Assembly: GCA_016874755.1 (NCBI GenBank)
Contig: VGTH01000001.1
Location: 184,917-248,916 of the forward strand
DNA length: 64,000 nt
Direction of reading: 5' to 3'
DNA from: Deltaproteobacteria bacterium
GTDB lineage: Bacteria > Desulfobacterota > Binatia > UBA9968
Part shown: positions 16,888-25,291 of the stretch, piece by piece
Layout: every line of letters begins with the position of its first letter
Position numbering within the stretch: position 1 is the first letter of the stretch
The notes under the pieces: model-generated
What the model saw: the letters and a program-made list of their open reading frames with translations, nothing else
What the model was told of the DNA's origin: nothing
The model's database searches: none
Program-made: the position numbers and the translations under genes

Positions 16888-17537
16888 TAGTGATCGACCT
16901 TGCCAGTGCCAATGACGCGCTCTAGCGCGTTGGCGCTAATTTCACCTTCGCGAATCATCTTGATGTGGTCCGCCGCAACTTCGATGACGGTGGAGCCGCG
17001 CTGGGAGGTCAGCGTGCCGCCGTCGACGAAAACGTCTACTGTGGCGCTGAAATATTGCTTTGCTTCGCTTAACGTTCGCGCGGGTTCTTTGCCTGAGGGG
17101 TTGGCGCTGGTGGCGGTGAGCGGGTGGCCGAGCAATCTGACTAGCGCTCCGGCGATGGGCTGGCTGGAGATGCGCACGCCAATGCCGCCGGTGCGGCTCA
17201 CCAGCGGGCGGGGGATGTCTTGGCGCGCTGGTAAGACGATCGTCAACGGACCGGGCCAGAAGTAGTCCATGAGCCGTTGGGCCAACGGCGGCACGCTGGC
17301 CACCAACCGGTCGAGCATGGCGATATCACCGACGAGCACTGGGAAAGGGTTGTTTAAGTCGCGGCCTTTGAGTTGAAACACCTTCTCGACCGCCGCAGGG
17401 TTCAGTGCGTCGGCGCCCAAGCCGTAGAGGGTTTCAGTGGGGAAAACGATGACATCGCCGCGCTTCAGTGCGGCGATGGTATTGGTGAGTTCGTTACTTC
17501 TGTCGTTCACTTTGCAGCTTGCGGTCCGGTTCCTCAA
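16887..17537 (-). CDS. L-threonylcarbamoyladenylate synthase (Sua5/YciO/TsaC family)
   Basis: 216 residues with the family core: VIFPTETLYGLGADA near residue 30, KGRDLNNPFPVLV, WPGPLTIVLPA, and HPLTATSANPSGKEP. Family members make threonylcarbamoyl-AMP from threonine, bicarbonate and ATP for the t6A37 modification of ANN-decoding tRNAs. It has the short TsaC/YciO length, without the Sua5 extension. The listed TTG start lacks a ribosome-binding site; GTG at 17510 would give 207 residues and also fits. Whether it is TsaC proper or the paralogue YciO cannot be told here. It lies downstream of purD on the same strand. Confidence 0.88.
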   Translation of the reverse strand: MRNRTASCKVNDRSNELTNTIAALKRGDVIVFPTETLYGLGADALNPAAVEKVFQLKGRDLNNPFPVLVGDIAMLDRLVASVPPLAQRLMDYFWPGPLTIVLPARQDIPRPLVSRTGGIGVRISSQPIAGALVRLLGHPLTATSANPSGKEPARTLSEAKQYFSATVDVFVDGGTLTSQRGSTVIEVAADHIKMIREGEISANALERVIGTGKVDH

Positions 17538-17547
17538 TGCAGGGTTT

Positions 17548-17585
17548 AAACGCCAGACGCTAGACTCGAAACGCTAGACGCTCTG
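17548..17585. repeat. AGACGCTAGAC word repeat at the purD stop codon
   Basis: AAACGCCAGACGCTAGAC (17548-17565) followed by CGAAACGCTAGACGC. The TAG stop of purD (complement of 17574-17576) is inside the second copy of the word. The same 18-mer occurs at 57574-57591, where it runs into the coxM stop. Confidence 0.65.
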
Positions 17586-18848
17586 TAACGCCCTTTTCGC
17601 GATATCTTTCCGATAGTGCATGCCGTCCCAAGAAATTTGGCCAACGGCGCGATAGGCCTCCTCTACGGCGGCGGCGACGGTGGCGCCGCGCGCGGTGACG
17701 CCCAAGACGCGGCCGCCGTTGGTCTGCCAGGAGTCATTTTGTTTTGCCGTGCCAGCGTGGAAGACAAAGCCGCGCTGCCAATCTTTTAACTGAGCCAAGC
17801 CGCTGATGGTTTTGCCTTTGTCGTAGCTGCCGGGATAGCCCTGGGCACAGAGGACGATGCAGACCGCCGGCTCGTCGTGCCATTCGGCGTTTACTCGGTC
17901 GAGCTTGCCATCGATGGTGGCTTCGAGCAGCGGCACGATGTCGCTTTTTAAGCGCATCACGATCGGCTGACACTCGGGGTCGCCGAAGCGGGCGTTGAAT
18001 TCCAAAACCTTGGGGCCGGTTTTGGTGATCATCAAGCCGGCATAGATCACGCCTCGATAGTCAATGTTTTGCTTTTTCAAACCGCCGAGCAGCGGCTTTA
18101 AGACTTCGGCGATGATGCGCTGATGCATCGCCGCCGTGATCACCGGCGCCGGCGAGTAGGCGCCCATGCCGCCGGTGTTGGGGCCCTGATCGTTGTCGAA
18201 AACACGCTTGTGGTCCTGCGACGAGGCGAGCGGCAATATGTGCGCGCCGTCGGTCAAGACCATAAATGATGCCTCTTCACCGTCGAGAAATTCTTCAATG
18301 ACCAGTTTGTTACCGGCGTCGCCAAAGGATTTTTTGACGAGGATCTCGTCGATGGCCGCTTCGGCTTCATGCCGGTTTGCGCAGATGAGCACGCCCTTGC
18401 CAGCGGCGAGGCCGTCGGCTTTGACGACATAGGGCGGCTTTTGTTGGGCGAGATAGGCTTTCGCGCTGGCCGCATCGGTAAATGTGCCGAAGGCCGCGGT
18501 GGGGATACCGTTGTCGTCGAGGATCGCTTTGGCGAAGGCTTTGCTGCCTTCCAGCTGCGCGGCGGCTTTGTTCGGGCCGAAGATTCGCAGACCGCGTGAT
18601 CCGAACCAGTCGCTGATTCCCAACGTCAGTGGAACCTCGGGACCGACGACCGTGAGGTCGATTTTTTCTTTGACGGCAAAATCGGCAAGCTTGTCGATTT
18701 GCTCCACGGCTATTGCAACGTTTTCGGCGATTTCGCCGATGCCGGCGCTCCCCGGCGCGCAATAGATCTTGCTCACGCGTGGGCTCTGGCTGATTTTCCA
18801 GACCAGGGCGTGTTCGCGGCCGCCGGAACCAACAACCAAAATTCGCAT
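17574..18848 (-). CDS. purD: phosphoribosylamine--glycine ligase (GARS)
   Basis: 424 residues from MRILVVGSGGREHALVWK, the invariant PurD start. ATP-grasp landmarks: VVKADGLAAGKGVLI, DHKRVFDNDQGPNTGGMGAYSPAPV, and VLEFNARFGDPECQ with the metal-binding asparagine and glutamate. It ligates glycine to phosphoribosylamine in purine synthesis. The upstream in-frame start at 18887 would add 13 residues (FLIFNFELLIM) translated from an AT-rich repeat, so ATG 18848 is preferred. It follows purH on the same strand after a 113-base gap holding a 14-bp inverted repeat. Confidence 0.96.
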   Translation of the reverse strand: MRILVVGSGGREHALVWKISQSPRVSKIYCAPGSAGIGEIAENVAIAVEQIDKLADFAVKEKIDLTVVGPEVPLTLGISDWFGSRGLRIFGPNKAAAQLEGSKAFAKAILDDNGIPTAAFGTFTDAASAKAYLAQQKPPYVVKADGLAAGKGVLICANRHEAEAAIDEILVKKSFGDAGNKLVIEEFLDGEEASFMVLTDGAHILPLASSQDHKRVFDNDQGPNTGGMGAYSPAPVITAAMHQRIIAEVLKPLLGGLKKQNIDYRGVIYAGLMITKTGPKVLEFNARFGDPECQPIVMRLKSDIVPLLEATIDGKLDRVNAEWHDEPAVCIVLCAQGYPGSYDKGKTISGLAQLKDWQRGFVFHAGTAKQNDSWQTNGGRVLGVTARGATVAAAVEEAYRAVGQISWDGMHYRKDIAKRALQSV

Positions 18849-18857
18849 AATTAAAAG

Positions 18858-18954
18858 TTCAAAATTAAAAATTAAAAAAGCCGACACCGGAGCGCTTGGA
18901 GCTGATATCGAATGCTCGTTGAGCCCCTCCGTTTTCTTACTTTTTAATTTTGAA
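18858..18954. repeat. 14-bp AT-rich inverted repeat between purH and purD
   Basis: TTCAAAATTAAAAA (18858-18871) is exactly complementary to TTTTTAATTTTGAA (18941-18954). The left arm has an extra tandem copy of the AAATTAAAAA word. It is far more AT-rich than its surroundings. The transcript could form a hairpin in the purH-purD message. Confidence 0.65.
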
Positions 18955-18961
18955 TTTCTTC

Positions 18962-20536
18962 CTAGTGTCGAAAGTGCCTCATTCCAGTAAAAACCATCGC
19001 GACGCCGTGTTCATTGGCCGCGGCGATCACTTCTTCGTCTTTGATCGAGCCGCCGGGTTGGATGACTGCTTTAGCACCGGCGTTGGCGGCTTCATCCAAA
19101 CCATCGCGGAAGGGGTAGAAAGCGTCCGATGCCACGGCCGAGCCTTTGAGGTCGAGGCCGTGGGTGGCGGCGCGCAGCACAGCGATCTTGGTCGAATCGA
19201 TGCGGCTCATTTGCCCGGCGCCGACGCCTAAGACTTGATCGGGCGAGGCGAAGACGATGGTGTTCGATTTTACGTGACGGCAAACCCGCCAGGCGAAATC
19301 CAAAGCTTGGTACTCCGCTTCGGTCGGCACTCGTTTGGTTACGACCTTGCACTTGCGCACGTCCACGGTGCCGGTGTCCCAGTCTTGCAAAAGCACGCCG
19401 CCGCGCACGCGGCGGACGTCGTAGCCGCCGCCTTGGGGTTGGCTCATGTCGAGTTCTAGGAGCCGAATGTTGAGCAAGCGCTTTTGCGAGGAGAGGACAG
19501 CCTTGGCTTCGGGCGTATAGCTCGGCGCGATGACGATTTCGAGGAAAATATCTTTCAGCTCCTTGGCCAGCTCTTCGTCGACAGGGCGGTTGAACGCGAG
19601 CACACCGCCAAAGATCGAGACCGGGTCGCAAGCTTTGGCTTTGCGGAAAGAGTCGACGAGCGAGGTTTTCGAGAGCGCCACGCCGCACGGGTTGTTGTGC
19701 TTAATCGCTACCGTGGCGATGTCGGCAAATTCCATCACCGTGCTCAGCGCCGCGTCGGCGTCGAGAATATTATTAAAGGAGAGTTCTTTACCCTGGAACT
19801 GCTTGGCTTTGGCAATGGCCGGGCCGGTGTCGCCGCTGGTGCCGTAGAAGGCGGCGCTTTGGTGCGGGTTCTCGCCGTAGCGCATGTCTTGAAGTTTGTT
19901 GACTTGAATATTGACGGTGCTGCCCCAGCGCTGCGGCTGCATTGCATCGTCCAATGACGAGAAGTAGTTGGAGATCGCGCCGTCGTAGCGCGCGGTATGC
20001 TGAAACGCTTTACAGAAGAGCCGGAAGTGGGTTTCGGGCGCCAGCGAGCCGTTGTTGGCTTTTAGTTCGTTCAGGATCGGCTCGTAATCGGCCGGGTCGA
20101 CGACGATGCCGACATGTTGATGATTTTTCGCCGCCGCGCGCACCATGCTCGGGCCGCCGATGTCGATGTTCTCGACGATCTCTTCAAAGCTCGCGCCGCG
20201 CGCCACGGTGGCTTCGAAGGGGTAGAGATTGACGACGACGAGATCGATGGGCGCGATGCCGTGCTCTTTCATCTTGGCAACATGTTCAGGATTGTCTCGG
20301 AGGGCGAGAATGCCGCCATGGATTTTTGGATGGAGCGTCTTGACCCGGCCGTCCATCATTTCCGGAAAGCCAGTCAACTCAGAAACGTCTTTGACGGGAA
20401 TCTTGTTCTCGCGCAGCAGCGAAGCGGTGCCGCCGGTGGAAACCAATTCGATGCCGAGCTGGGAGAGCGCGCGGGAAAACTCGACGATGCCTTGTTTGTC
20501 TGAAACGCTAATGAGGGCGCGTTCAATCCTGCCCAC
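18962..20536 (-). CDS. purH: bifunctional AICAR formyltransferase / IMP cyclohydrolase
   Basis: 524 residues, the normal PurH length. The cyclohydrolase half starts [23 protein letters not shown] and contains STGGTASLL and [17 protein letters not shown]. The transformylase half contains [24 protein letters not shown], and near the end [10 protein letters not shown] and [12 protein letters not shown]. It catalyses the last two steps of IMP synthesis. I set the start at GTG 20536, preceded by GGAGG at 9 bases; the longer frame to 20686 begins inside alr and lacks family similarity. Confidence 0.96.
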   Translation of the reverse strand: MGRIERALISVSDKQGIVEFSRALSQLGIELVSTGGTASLLRENKIPVKDVSELTGFPEMMDGRVKTLHPKIHGGILALRDNPEHVAKMKEHGIAPIDLVVVNLYPFEATVARGASFEEIVENIDIGGPSMVRAAAKNHQHVGIVVDPADYEPILNELKANNGSLAPETHFRLFCKAFQHTARYDGAISNYFSSLDDAMQPQRWGSTVNIQVNKLQDMRYGENPHQSAAFYGTSGDTGPAIAKAKQFQGKELSFNNILDADAALSTVMEFADIATVAIKHNNPCGVALSKTSLVDSFRKAKACDPVSIFGGVLAFNRPVDEELAKELKDIFLEIVIAPSYTPEAKAVLSSQKRLLNIRLLELDMSQPQGGGYDVRRVRGGVLLQDWDTGTVDVRKCKVVTKRVPTEAEYQALDFAWRVCRHVKSNTIVFASPDQVLGVGAGQMSRIDSTKIAVLRAATHGLDLKGSAVASDAFYPFRDGLDEAANAGAKAVIQPGGSIKDEEVIAAANEHGVAMVFTGMRHFRH

Positions 20537-20549
20537 AGTAGGAATCCTC

Positions 20550-21683
20550 CTAAGTATTGATGTGAATACGGGGAACGCGAGCGCCGACGAAAGTGAAGAC
20601 CTCGTATGAAATTGTGCCGGTCCATGCGGCCATCTCGTCGGCAGTGATTTCCCCGCCGCCTTGACGACCGAGAAGCACAACTTCATCTCCCGATTGCACG
20701 TTGGCTATATCGGTAACATCCAGCATAGTCAAATCCATGCAGACGCGCCCAGCAACTCTGGCGCGTTGGCCGCGCACCAGCGCTTCGCCGCGATTGGAAA
20801 GCAGGCGCGAATAGCCATCGGCGTAGCCGATGGGCAGCGTGGCGATCAGACTCTCTCGCTCGGTAACGAAGGTTTGGCCGTAGCTAATGCTCGATCCGGG
20901 CGGGACTTTCTTGAGCTGCAGAATGCGTGTTTTCCACGCCATCACCGGTTTTAGAGTAACCTGTGCGGCCATCTCGCGCGACGGATAGCCGCCGTAGAGC
21001 ATGATACCGGGGCGAACCATATCGAAATAGGCCGCCGGCTGCGTGATCGTCGCCGCGCTGTTAGCCAGGTGACAGTATTGCGGCGCGATGCCTTGTGCGC
21101 GCAGCTGTGCCACCAAATCAGCGAAGACCGCCAGTTGTTTTTTGGTATAAACGCCTTCGACGCTCTCCGCCGTGGAAAAATGGGAAAAGAGGCCTGCGAT
21201 TTTAAGTGCGTTGAGTTTTTTGAGCTTGGGCAGCCAGTGAGCAACGTCACCGGCCGGCAGGCCGATGCGGCCCATGCCGGTGTCGACTTTTAGATGGACA
21301 TGCAACGTTGTGCCACGCCGCTGGATCTCGACGTCGAGGCGCTTCATCGCATCGACGTCATGGACGACGGGTGTGAGTTTGTTGGCGAGAAGCTGATCGA
21401 CTTGCTCAAGATAAACGCCGGCGAGAACGAGAATCGGCGCCGCGATATTGGCGCGACGCAGCTCGGTACCTTCTTCGAGCGTGGCGACGCCAAAGGCGTC
21501 ACTACCAGCGCTCGCTAAGGTCTGCGCGACGGCCACGGCGTCATGGCCATAGCCGTTGGCTTTGACCATCGAGAGAATTTTTACTTTGTCGCCGACTTTG
21601 TCGCGGACTTGGCGTAGGTTCCAGCGCAGCGCATCGTGATCGATGAAACAAAGCGTCGGGCGTCCTGGCGGTGTGTGGGTCAT
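20550..21683 (-). CDS. alr: alanine racemase
   Basis: 377 residues from ATG 21683. The pyridoxal-phosphate lysine is in KILSMVKANGYGHDA (K41). Other landmarks are HLKVDTGMGRIG, HLANSAATI, the catalytic tyrosine in GSSISYGQTF, and PIGYADGYSR. It converts L- to D-alanine for peptidoglycan. A TTG at 21695, immediately after the preceding gene's stop, is an alternative start. It ends 13 bases before the purH GTG, so the purH ribosome-binding site sits in the gap. Confidence 0.95.
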   Translation of the reverse strand: MTHTPPGRPTLCFIDHDALRWNLRQVRDKVGDKVKILSMVKANGYGHDAVAVAQTLASAGSDAFGVATLEEGTELRRANIAAPILVLAGVYLEQVDQLLANKLTPVVHDVDAMKRLDVEIQRRGTTLHVHLKVDTGMGRIGLPAGDVAHWLPKLKKLNALKIAGLFSHFSTAESVEGVYTKKQLAVFADLVAQLRAQGIAPQYCHLANSAATITQPAAYFDMVRPGIMLYGGYPSREMAAQVTLKPVMAWKTRILQLKKVPPGSSISYGQTFVTERESLIATLPIGYADGYSRLLSNRGEALVRGQRARVAGRVCMDLTMLDVTDIANVQSGDEVVLLGRQGGGEITADEMAAWTGTISYEVFTFVGARVPRIHINT

Positions 21684-21695
21684 GCAGGCTGACAA

Positions 21696-22016
21696 CTATT
21701 TTACTTGAGAACCTGAGTTAGCGGGCTTGTCGGGGGTTAGCAGAATCACTTGTTCGCCGCTCGACGCCGCCAGCAGCATGCCTTGGCTTTCCAGGCCGCG
21801 CAGTTTGGCGGTTTCCAGATTGGCCACGACCACGATTTGTTTGCCGACCAGCTCTTGCGGTGTGTAGTGGCTGCGAATGCCGGCGCAGATTTGCCGCTGT
21901 TCATCGCCCAGATCGATCTGCAAAACCATCAGCTTGTCGGCGTTGGGATGGGGCTCGGCCGACTTCACGGTCGCGACCTTGAGCTCAACTTTGCGGAAAT
22001 CTTCGATCGAGATCAT
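21696..22016 (-). CDS. free-standing tRNA-binding (OB-fold) domain, MetRS-beta/CsaA-like
   Basis: 106 residues: SIEDFRKVELKVATV, PHPNADKLMVLQIDLG, RQICAGIRSHY, GKQIVVVANLETAKLRGLESQGMLLAA. This is the OB-fold found at the C-terminus of many methionyl-tRNA synthetases and in Trbp111/CsaA. The metG gene in this window (38636-40174) ends without such a domain, so this protein could supply it in trans. GGAAGGAA lies upstream of ATG 22016. It heads the minus-strand run alr-purH-purD and is divergent from the rubrerythrin gene. Confidence 0.88.
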   Translation of the reverse strand: MISIEDFRKVELKVATVKSAEPHPNADKLMVLQIDLGDEQRQICAGIRSHYTPQELVGKQIVVVANLETAKLRGLESQGMLLAASSGEQVILLTPDKPANSGSQVK

Positions 22017-22089
22017 TCACGTTCCTTCCAGGGCAGTTCTTGAAAGCTATCAGAATCATCTAGGCAAGAAAAGCAAAGCGCGGCGTGTC

Positions 22090-22119
22090 TTGACAAGCGC
22101 GAGAGCGATTTCGTATTAA
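22090..22119 (+). promoter_or_regulatory. sigma70-like promoter of the rubrerythrin gene
   Basis: TTGACA (22090-22095), an 18-base spacer and TATTAA (22114-22119) stand 35 bases before the rubrerythrin ATG. This is the best -35/-10 match near the gene. Confidence 0.6.
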
Positions 22120-22120
22120 C

Positions 22121-22133
22121 AGTAACAGTTACT
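22121..22133. promoter_or_regulatory. 13-bp palindrome at the rubrerythrin transcription start
   Basis: AGTAACAGTTACT is a perfect 6-1-6 inverted repeat directly after the -10 hexamer. Its position suggests an operator for a repressor. A Fur-family regulator is encoded about 1.1 kb downstream, so autoregulated peroxide or metal control is possible; the site is not a textbook Fur or PerR box. Confidence 0.45.
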
Positions 22134-22154
22134 AATACAAAGGGAGGAGTTTTT

Positions 22155-22577
22155 ATGGCAAAGCCATTAAATGGAACCAAGAGTCACGACAACCTCAAGG
22201 GCGCTTTCGCCGGCGAGTCGCAGGCGAACCGGCGTTACCTGTACTTTGCACGGGTGGCGGACATTGAAGGTTATCCCGATGTCGGCGGTCTGTTCCGCGA
22301 CACCTCGGAGGCGGAAACCGGCCACGCCTTCGGTCATTTGGATTTCTTGAAGGAAGTCGGCGACCCCTGCACCGGCGTGCCGATCGGCACCACGGCGAAG
22401 AACCTGAAATCGGCCGTCGAAGGCGAGACCTACGAGTACACTGAAATGTACCCGGGCTTTGCCAAGACCGCGCGCGACGAGGGCTTGCCGGAATTGGCCG
22501 AGTGGTTTGAGACTCTCGCCAAGGCCGAAAAATCCCACGCTGGCCGCTTCCAAAAAGGGCTCGACACCCTGGGCTAA
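22155..22577 (+). CDS. rubrerythrin-family diiron protein (no rubredoxin domain)
   Basis: 140 residues. A four-helix diiron fold with ExxxxR and ExxH-type ligands: [15 protein letters not shown] (about 17-31), [33 protein letters not shown] and [12 protein letters not shown]. The C-terminal rubredoxin-like CxxC…CxxC domain of classical rubrerythrin is absent; only one cysteine is present. Such proteins reduce peroxide or serve as diiron oxidases. A strong GGGAGGAG and a consensus-like promoter suggest high expression. A DUF3501 gene and a Fur-family gene follow on the same strand. Confidence 0.9.
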   Translation: MAKPLNGTKSHDNLKGAFAGESQANRRYLYFARVADIEGYPDVGGLFRDTSEAETGHAFGHLDFLKEVGDPCTGVPIGTTAKNLKSAVEGETYEYTEMYPGFAKTARDEGLPELAEWFETLAKAEKSHAGRFQKGLDTLG

Positions 22578-22595
22578 GCGGATTGTCCTGTGGAG

Positions 22596-22637
22596 CCCGG
22601 CATCGACGCGTGGGGGTACTCATACGTCGATGCTGGG
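22596..22637. repeat. 13-bp hairpin after the rubrerythrin gene
   Basis: CCCGGCATCGACG (22596-22608) pairs with CGTCGATGCTGGG (22625-22637) with one G-T mismatch and a 16-nt loop. It could protect the rubrerythrin mRNA 3' end or end transcription partly. No T-tract follows. Confidence 0.5.
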
Positions 22638-22717
22638 AACCACCTTGGTCGAACGTTCCTCTCATACCTGCACTGTTCGAACGCGAACTGATTTCACTAT
22701 GGCGGTCAGAACTTAAA

Positions 22718-23296
22718 ATGAAACCTGTGGGGCTCGACGATATCCTGGGCTTTAGCGCTTACGAGAAAGTGCGCCAGGAGTTTCGCCAAAAGATTATCGA
22801 ACTCAAGCAGAAGCGGCGGGTTTCGGTGGGGGATAAGGTCTCACTCGTGTTTGAAAACCGTGACACGGTGATCTTTCAAATCCAAGAAATGCTGCGCGCC
22901 GAGCGGATTACCGATTTGGACAAGATTCGCGAAGAGATCTCGGTTTACAATCAATTCCTGCCGGTGGGATCCGAGCTCAGCGCGACGTTATTTCTCGAAA
23001 TCGAGGACCAATCCCATTTGCGCGACGATCTGCTCAAGTTCCAGGGCATCGATGAAGCGGTTTATTTGAAAATCGGCGCGCACAAGATACCGGCGCAGTT
23101 CGAAGAAGGCCGGAGCAAGGAAGACAAGATCAGCGCCGTCCAATATGTGCGTTTCCCGTTTAGCGCCGAGGAACGCAAGGCCTTTCTCGAAGGACAACCG
23201 AGCGAGTTGTCGGTGGACCATCCCAACTACAAGGCGGCGATCTTGCTCAAGCCCGAAGTGCAAAAGGCTTTGGCGGCCGACCTGATGGAGCCATAA
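22718..23296 (+). CDS. DUF3501 family protein
   Basis: 192 residues starting MKPVGLDDILGF, with the family core EFRQKIIELKQKRRVSVGDKVSLVFENRDTVIFQIQEMLR and later AVQYVRFPF and VDHPNYKA. Function is unknown. From family knowledge DUF3501 genes often sit with rubrerythrin and an Fe-S oxidoreductase, and two of those associations (rubrerythrin, Fur-type regulator) are present here. ATG 22718 is chosen; the open frame extends upstream to 22583 but that part is non-coding in character. It ends one base before the next ATG. Confidence 0.88.
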   Translation: MKPVGLDDILGFSAYEKVRQEFRQKIIELKQKRRVSVGDKVSLVFENRDTVIFQIQEMLRAERITDLDKIREEISVYNQFLPVGSELSATLFLEIEDQSHLRDDLLKFQGIDEAVYLKIGAHKIPAQFEEGRSKEDKISAVQYVRFPFSAEERKAFLEGQPSELSVDHPNYKAAILLKPEVQKALAADLMEP

Positions 23297-23297
23297 G

Positions 23298-23690
23298 ATG
23301 GCGCACGTGAGCAAGCAGGCAAGAAACACCAAGCAACTGGAAGTCATCTGGGCTGCCCTCCGGCATGACAAGTCGCACCCGACCGCCGACCAGGTCTACC
23401 AGAAGGTGCGGCGCAAGCTGCCGAACATCAGTCTCGGCACGGTCTATCGCAATTTGCAGAAGTTGGTGGCTGAGAACCGGCTGCAAGTGTTGATCTTGGG
23501 GCGCAGCCAGCATTTCGATCCGCTGGTGGAGCGCCATCAACATTTTATCTGCGAACGATGCGAACAGGTTTACGATGTGCTGGTCGATCACCAAAAAGAA
23601 ATCAAGCCCGCCAAACTGCCCCACGAAGGTTTCAAAGTCACGTCCCACCAACTGGCTTTCTACGGCACCTGCAAAGAGTGCTCGCGCTAG
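23298..23690 (+). CDS. Fur-family transcriptional regulator (PerR/Fur-like)
   Basis: 130 residues. The winged-helix part contains VIWAALRHDKSHPTADQVYQKVRRKLPNISLGTVYRNLQKLV, the diagnostic Fur DNA-binding region. The dimerisation part holds HFDPLVERHQHFICERCEQVYDV and ends FYGTCKECSR, giving the paired CxxC structural zinc site. Fur-family proteins repress iron, zinc or peroxide genes. The tight linkage to rubrerythrin (stop and start one base apart from DUF3501) suggests PerR-like control of oxidative-stress genes; the metal cannot be read from the sequence. Confidence 0.92.
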   Translation: MAHVSKQARNTKQLEVIWAALRHDKSHPTADQVYQKVRRKLPNISLGTVYRNLQKLVAENRLQVLILGRSQHFDPLVERHQHFICERCEQVYDVLVDHQKEIKPAKLPHEGFKVTSHQLAFYGTCKECSR

Positions 23691-23764
23691 ACCGGCTGTT
23701 AGCAGCGAACTTTAATCTTGAACCGAACCCGGCGCCGCGATAAGTTCGGGCTTCGAGGCGCGCT

Positions 23765-24325
23765 ATGACCGAGGTTTACCTACCTGCCGAGTCGCAAAAG
23801 CGTTTGCTTGAGATTGCTCGCATGACGCTCTGCCGATTCGTTTGCCACCAGCCGCTCGACATCGAGAGCCCCGACGATCTTTATCTCACCAGCGACGACT
23901 ACGGCGCCTTTGTCAGCCTGTTCAAAGGCGAGGAGCTGCGCGGCTGCGTGGGCACGTGCACGCCGCATCACCCGCTCTACGAAACCGTGATCGACATGAC
24001 CCAAGCGGCGGCGTCGCGCGATAGTCGCATGGCGCCGATTGGCGCGCAGGAGCTCGGCGAGATTCAACTGGACATCACGGTGATCTCCCGGTTGGTCAAA
24101 GCCGAAGCGCCGCTCAAGCTTGTGGTGGGCAAGCATGGACTGCACGTCGCCAGTGGCCGGTCGCGCGGCGTGTTATTGCCGCAGGTGGCCAGTGAACGGG
24201 GCTGGGACATGGAGACTTTTCTCGCGCAGACTTGCGTGAAGGCGGGTTTGAAAAGAGAAGCTTGGCTTAGTCCCGACACGGAAGTTTCGTCATTTACGGC
24301 ATTGATCATCGAGGAGCATGTATGA
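23765..24325 (+). CDS. AMMECR1-domain protein (AmmeMemoRadiSam system protein A)
   Basis: 186 residues spanning the AMMECR1 domain. The family hexapeptide is LRGCVGT, in the stretch FKGEELRGCVGTCTPHHPLYE, followed by AAASRDSRMAPI, ITVISRLVKAE, GRSRGVLLPQVA and WDMETFLAQTCVKAGL. In many bacteria this protein is encoded with MEMO1 and a radical SAM enzyme; neither is next to it here. Its stop overlaps the next start (ATGA). The biochemical role is not established. Confidence 0.88.
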   Translation: MTEVYLPAESQKRLLEIARMTLCRFVCHQPLDIESPDDLYLTSDDYGAFVSLFKGEELRGCVGTCTPHHPLYETVIDMTQAAASRDSRMAPIGAQELGEIQLDITVISRLVKAEAPLKLVVGKHGLHVASGRSRGVLLPQVASERGWDMETFLAQTCVKAGLKREAWLSPDTEVSSFTALIIEEHV

Positions 24326-25140
24326 AGCGGCGCAATTTTGTCGGCCTGTTGGCGGGCGGTCTATTGCTGCATCTGCGCGATGCCGCCCAGGCGTTTTGCA
24401 ATCCATCGTTGGTGCAGCTGATTGGCCAGGGGCGTAAGCTGGTGCAAGCTCGTCCCGGCGCCAAGGGGCTTTCGCTCGGCAACTATTTCATTCAATGGTT
24501 CGGCCATTCGAGTTTTCTGATTCACTCCGGTAGCCAAACCAAGGTGGTGGCCGATCCCAATTTCGACGTCACGCCCGGCATTCAGGCCGACGCCATCACC
24601 ATTAGCAACGACCATTTTACGCATAACAACACCGGCGCCGTGACCGGCGATCCGGTGATTCTGCGCGGAATTACGTTTAAGCAAGCCTGGCAGCCGATCC
24701 GCACCAGCATCAAAGACATCACCATCGTCAATATCCCGAGCCAGCGCAGCGCCAACTGGGGAGCGATCGCTAACTCGATCTTCATTTGCGAAATGGGCAG
24801 CCTGTGCATCGCCCATCTCGGCAACATCGGCCACTTGCTGACGCCGGAGCAGGAAAAAGTCATGCAGCGGGTCGACGTCATGATGGTGCCGATCGATGCC
24901 ATGACCAATCTAGGCTTCGAAGACATTCTAAAAGTCATCGATCAGGTCAAGCCACCGATCGTCATTCCCATGCATTATGATATTGCCCGCCAGGGCGAGC
25001 TGTTCGCCGCGTTTGCCAAAGAGCACTACCCGATTCGCAAGCTCGATGACTCCCAGTTGACGCTTAATCGGTCGATGCTGCCGAAGAACACGGAAGTGTT
25101 TGTGCTGAAACATCCGCGGCCGTCGCGGTTTGCGGATTGA
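24322..25140 (+). CDS. exported MBL-fold metallohydrolase-like protein
   Basis: 272 residues. The N-terminus MKRRNFVGLLAGG is Tat-like (RRxF plus a hydrophobic run), suggesting folded export. The body has metallo-β-lactamase features: IQWFGHSSFLIHSG, VVADPNFDV, ISNDHFTHNNT, CIAHLGNIGHLLTPEQ, VDVMMVPIDA and VIPMHYD. The usual SHxHxDH metal motif is changed to NDHFTHNN, so metal binding may be altered or lost. It is coupled to the AMMECR1 gene by a 4-base overlap. No substrate can be proposed. Confidence 0.8.
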   Translation: MKRRNFVGLLAGGLLLHLRDAAQAFCNPSLVQLIGQGRKLVQARPGAKGLSLGNYFIQWFGHSSFLIHSGSQTKVVADPNFDVTPGIQADAITISNDHFTHNNTGAVTGDPVILRGITFKQAWQPIRTSIKDITIVNIPSQRSANWGAIANSIFICEMGSLCIAHLGNIGHLLTPEQEKVMQRVDVMMVPIDAMTNLGFEDILKVIDQVKPPIVIPMHYDIARQGELFAAFAKEHYPIRKLDDSQLTLNRSMLPKNTEVFVLKHPRPSRFAD

Positions 25141-25220
25141 GGGCGACCAGCCCATCGCCCTGACCGCGCACGATTGCAAACCGCTGCGGTTTACCGGCGA
25201 CAGTTTGACGCCGGCGGTAG

Positions 25221-25248
25221 TTGCCTTTTTGCTTGTCCCTCCTATAAT
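25221..25248 (+). promoter_or_regulatory. candidate promoter of the dksA-like gene
   Basis: TTGCCT (25221-25226), a 16-base spacer and a perfect TATAAT (25243-25248) lie 43 bases before the GTG start. Confidence 0.5.
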
Positions 25249-25291
25249 ACTTCTTTACTTCTCGAGACGACATAACTCGCGCGAGGGGCAT

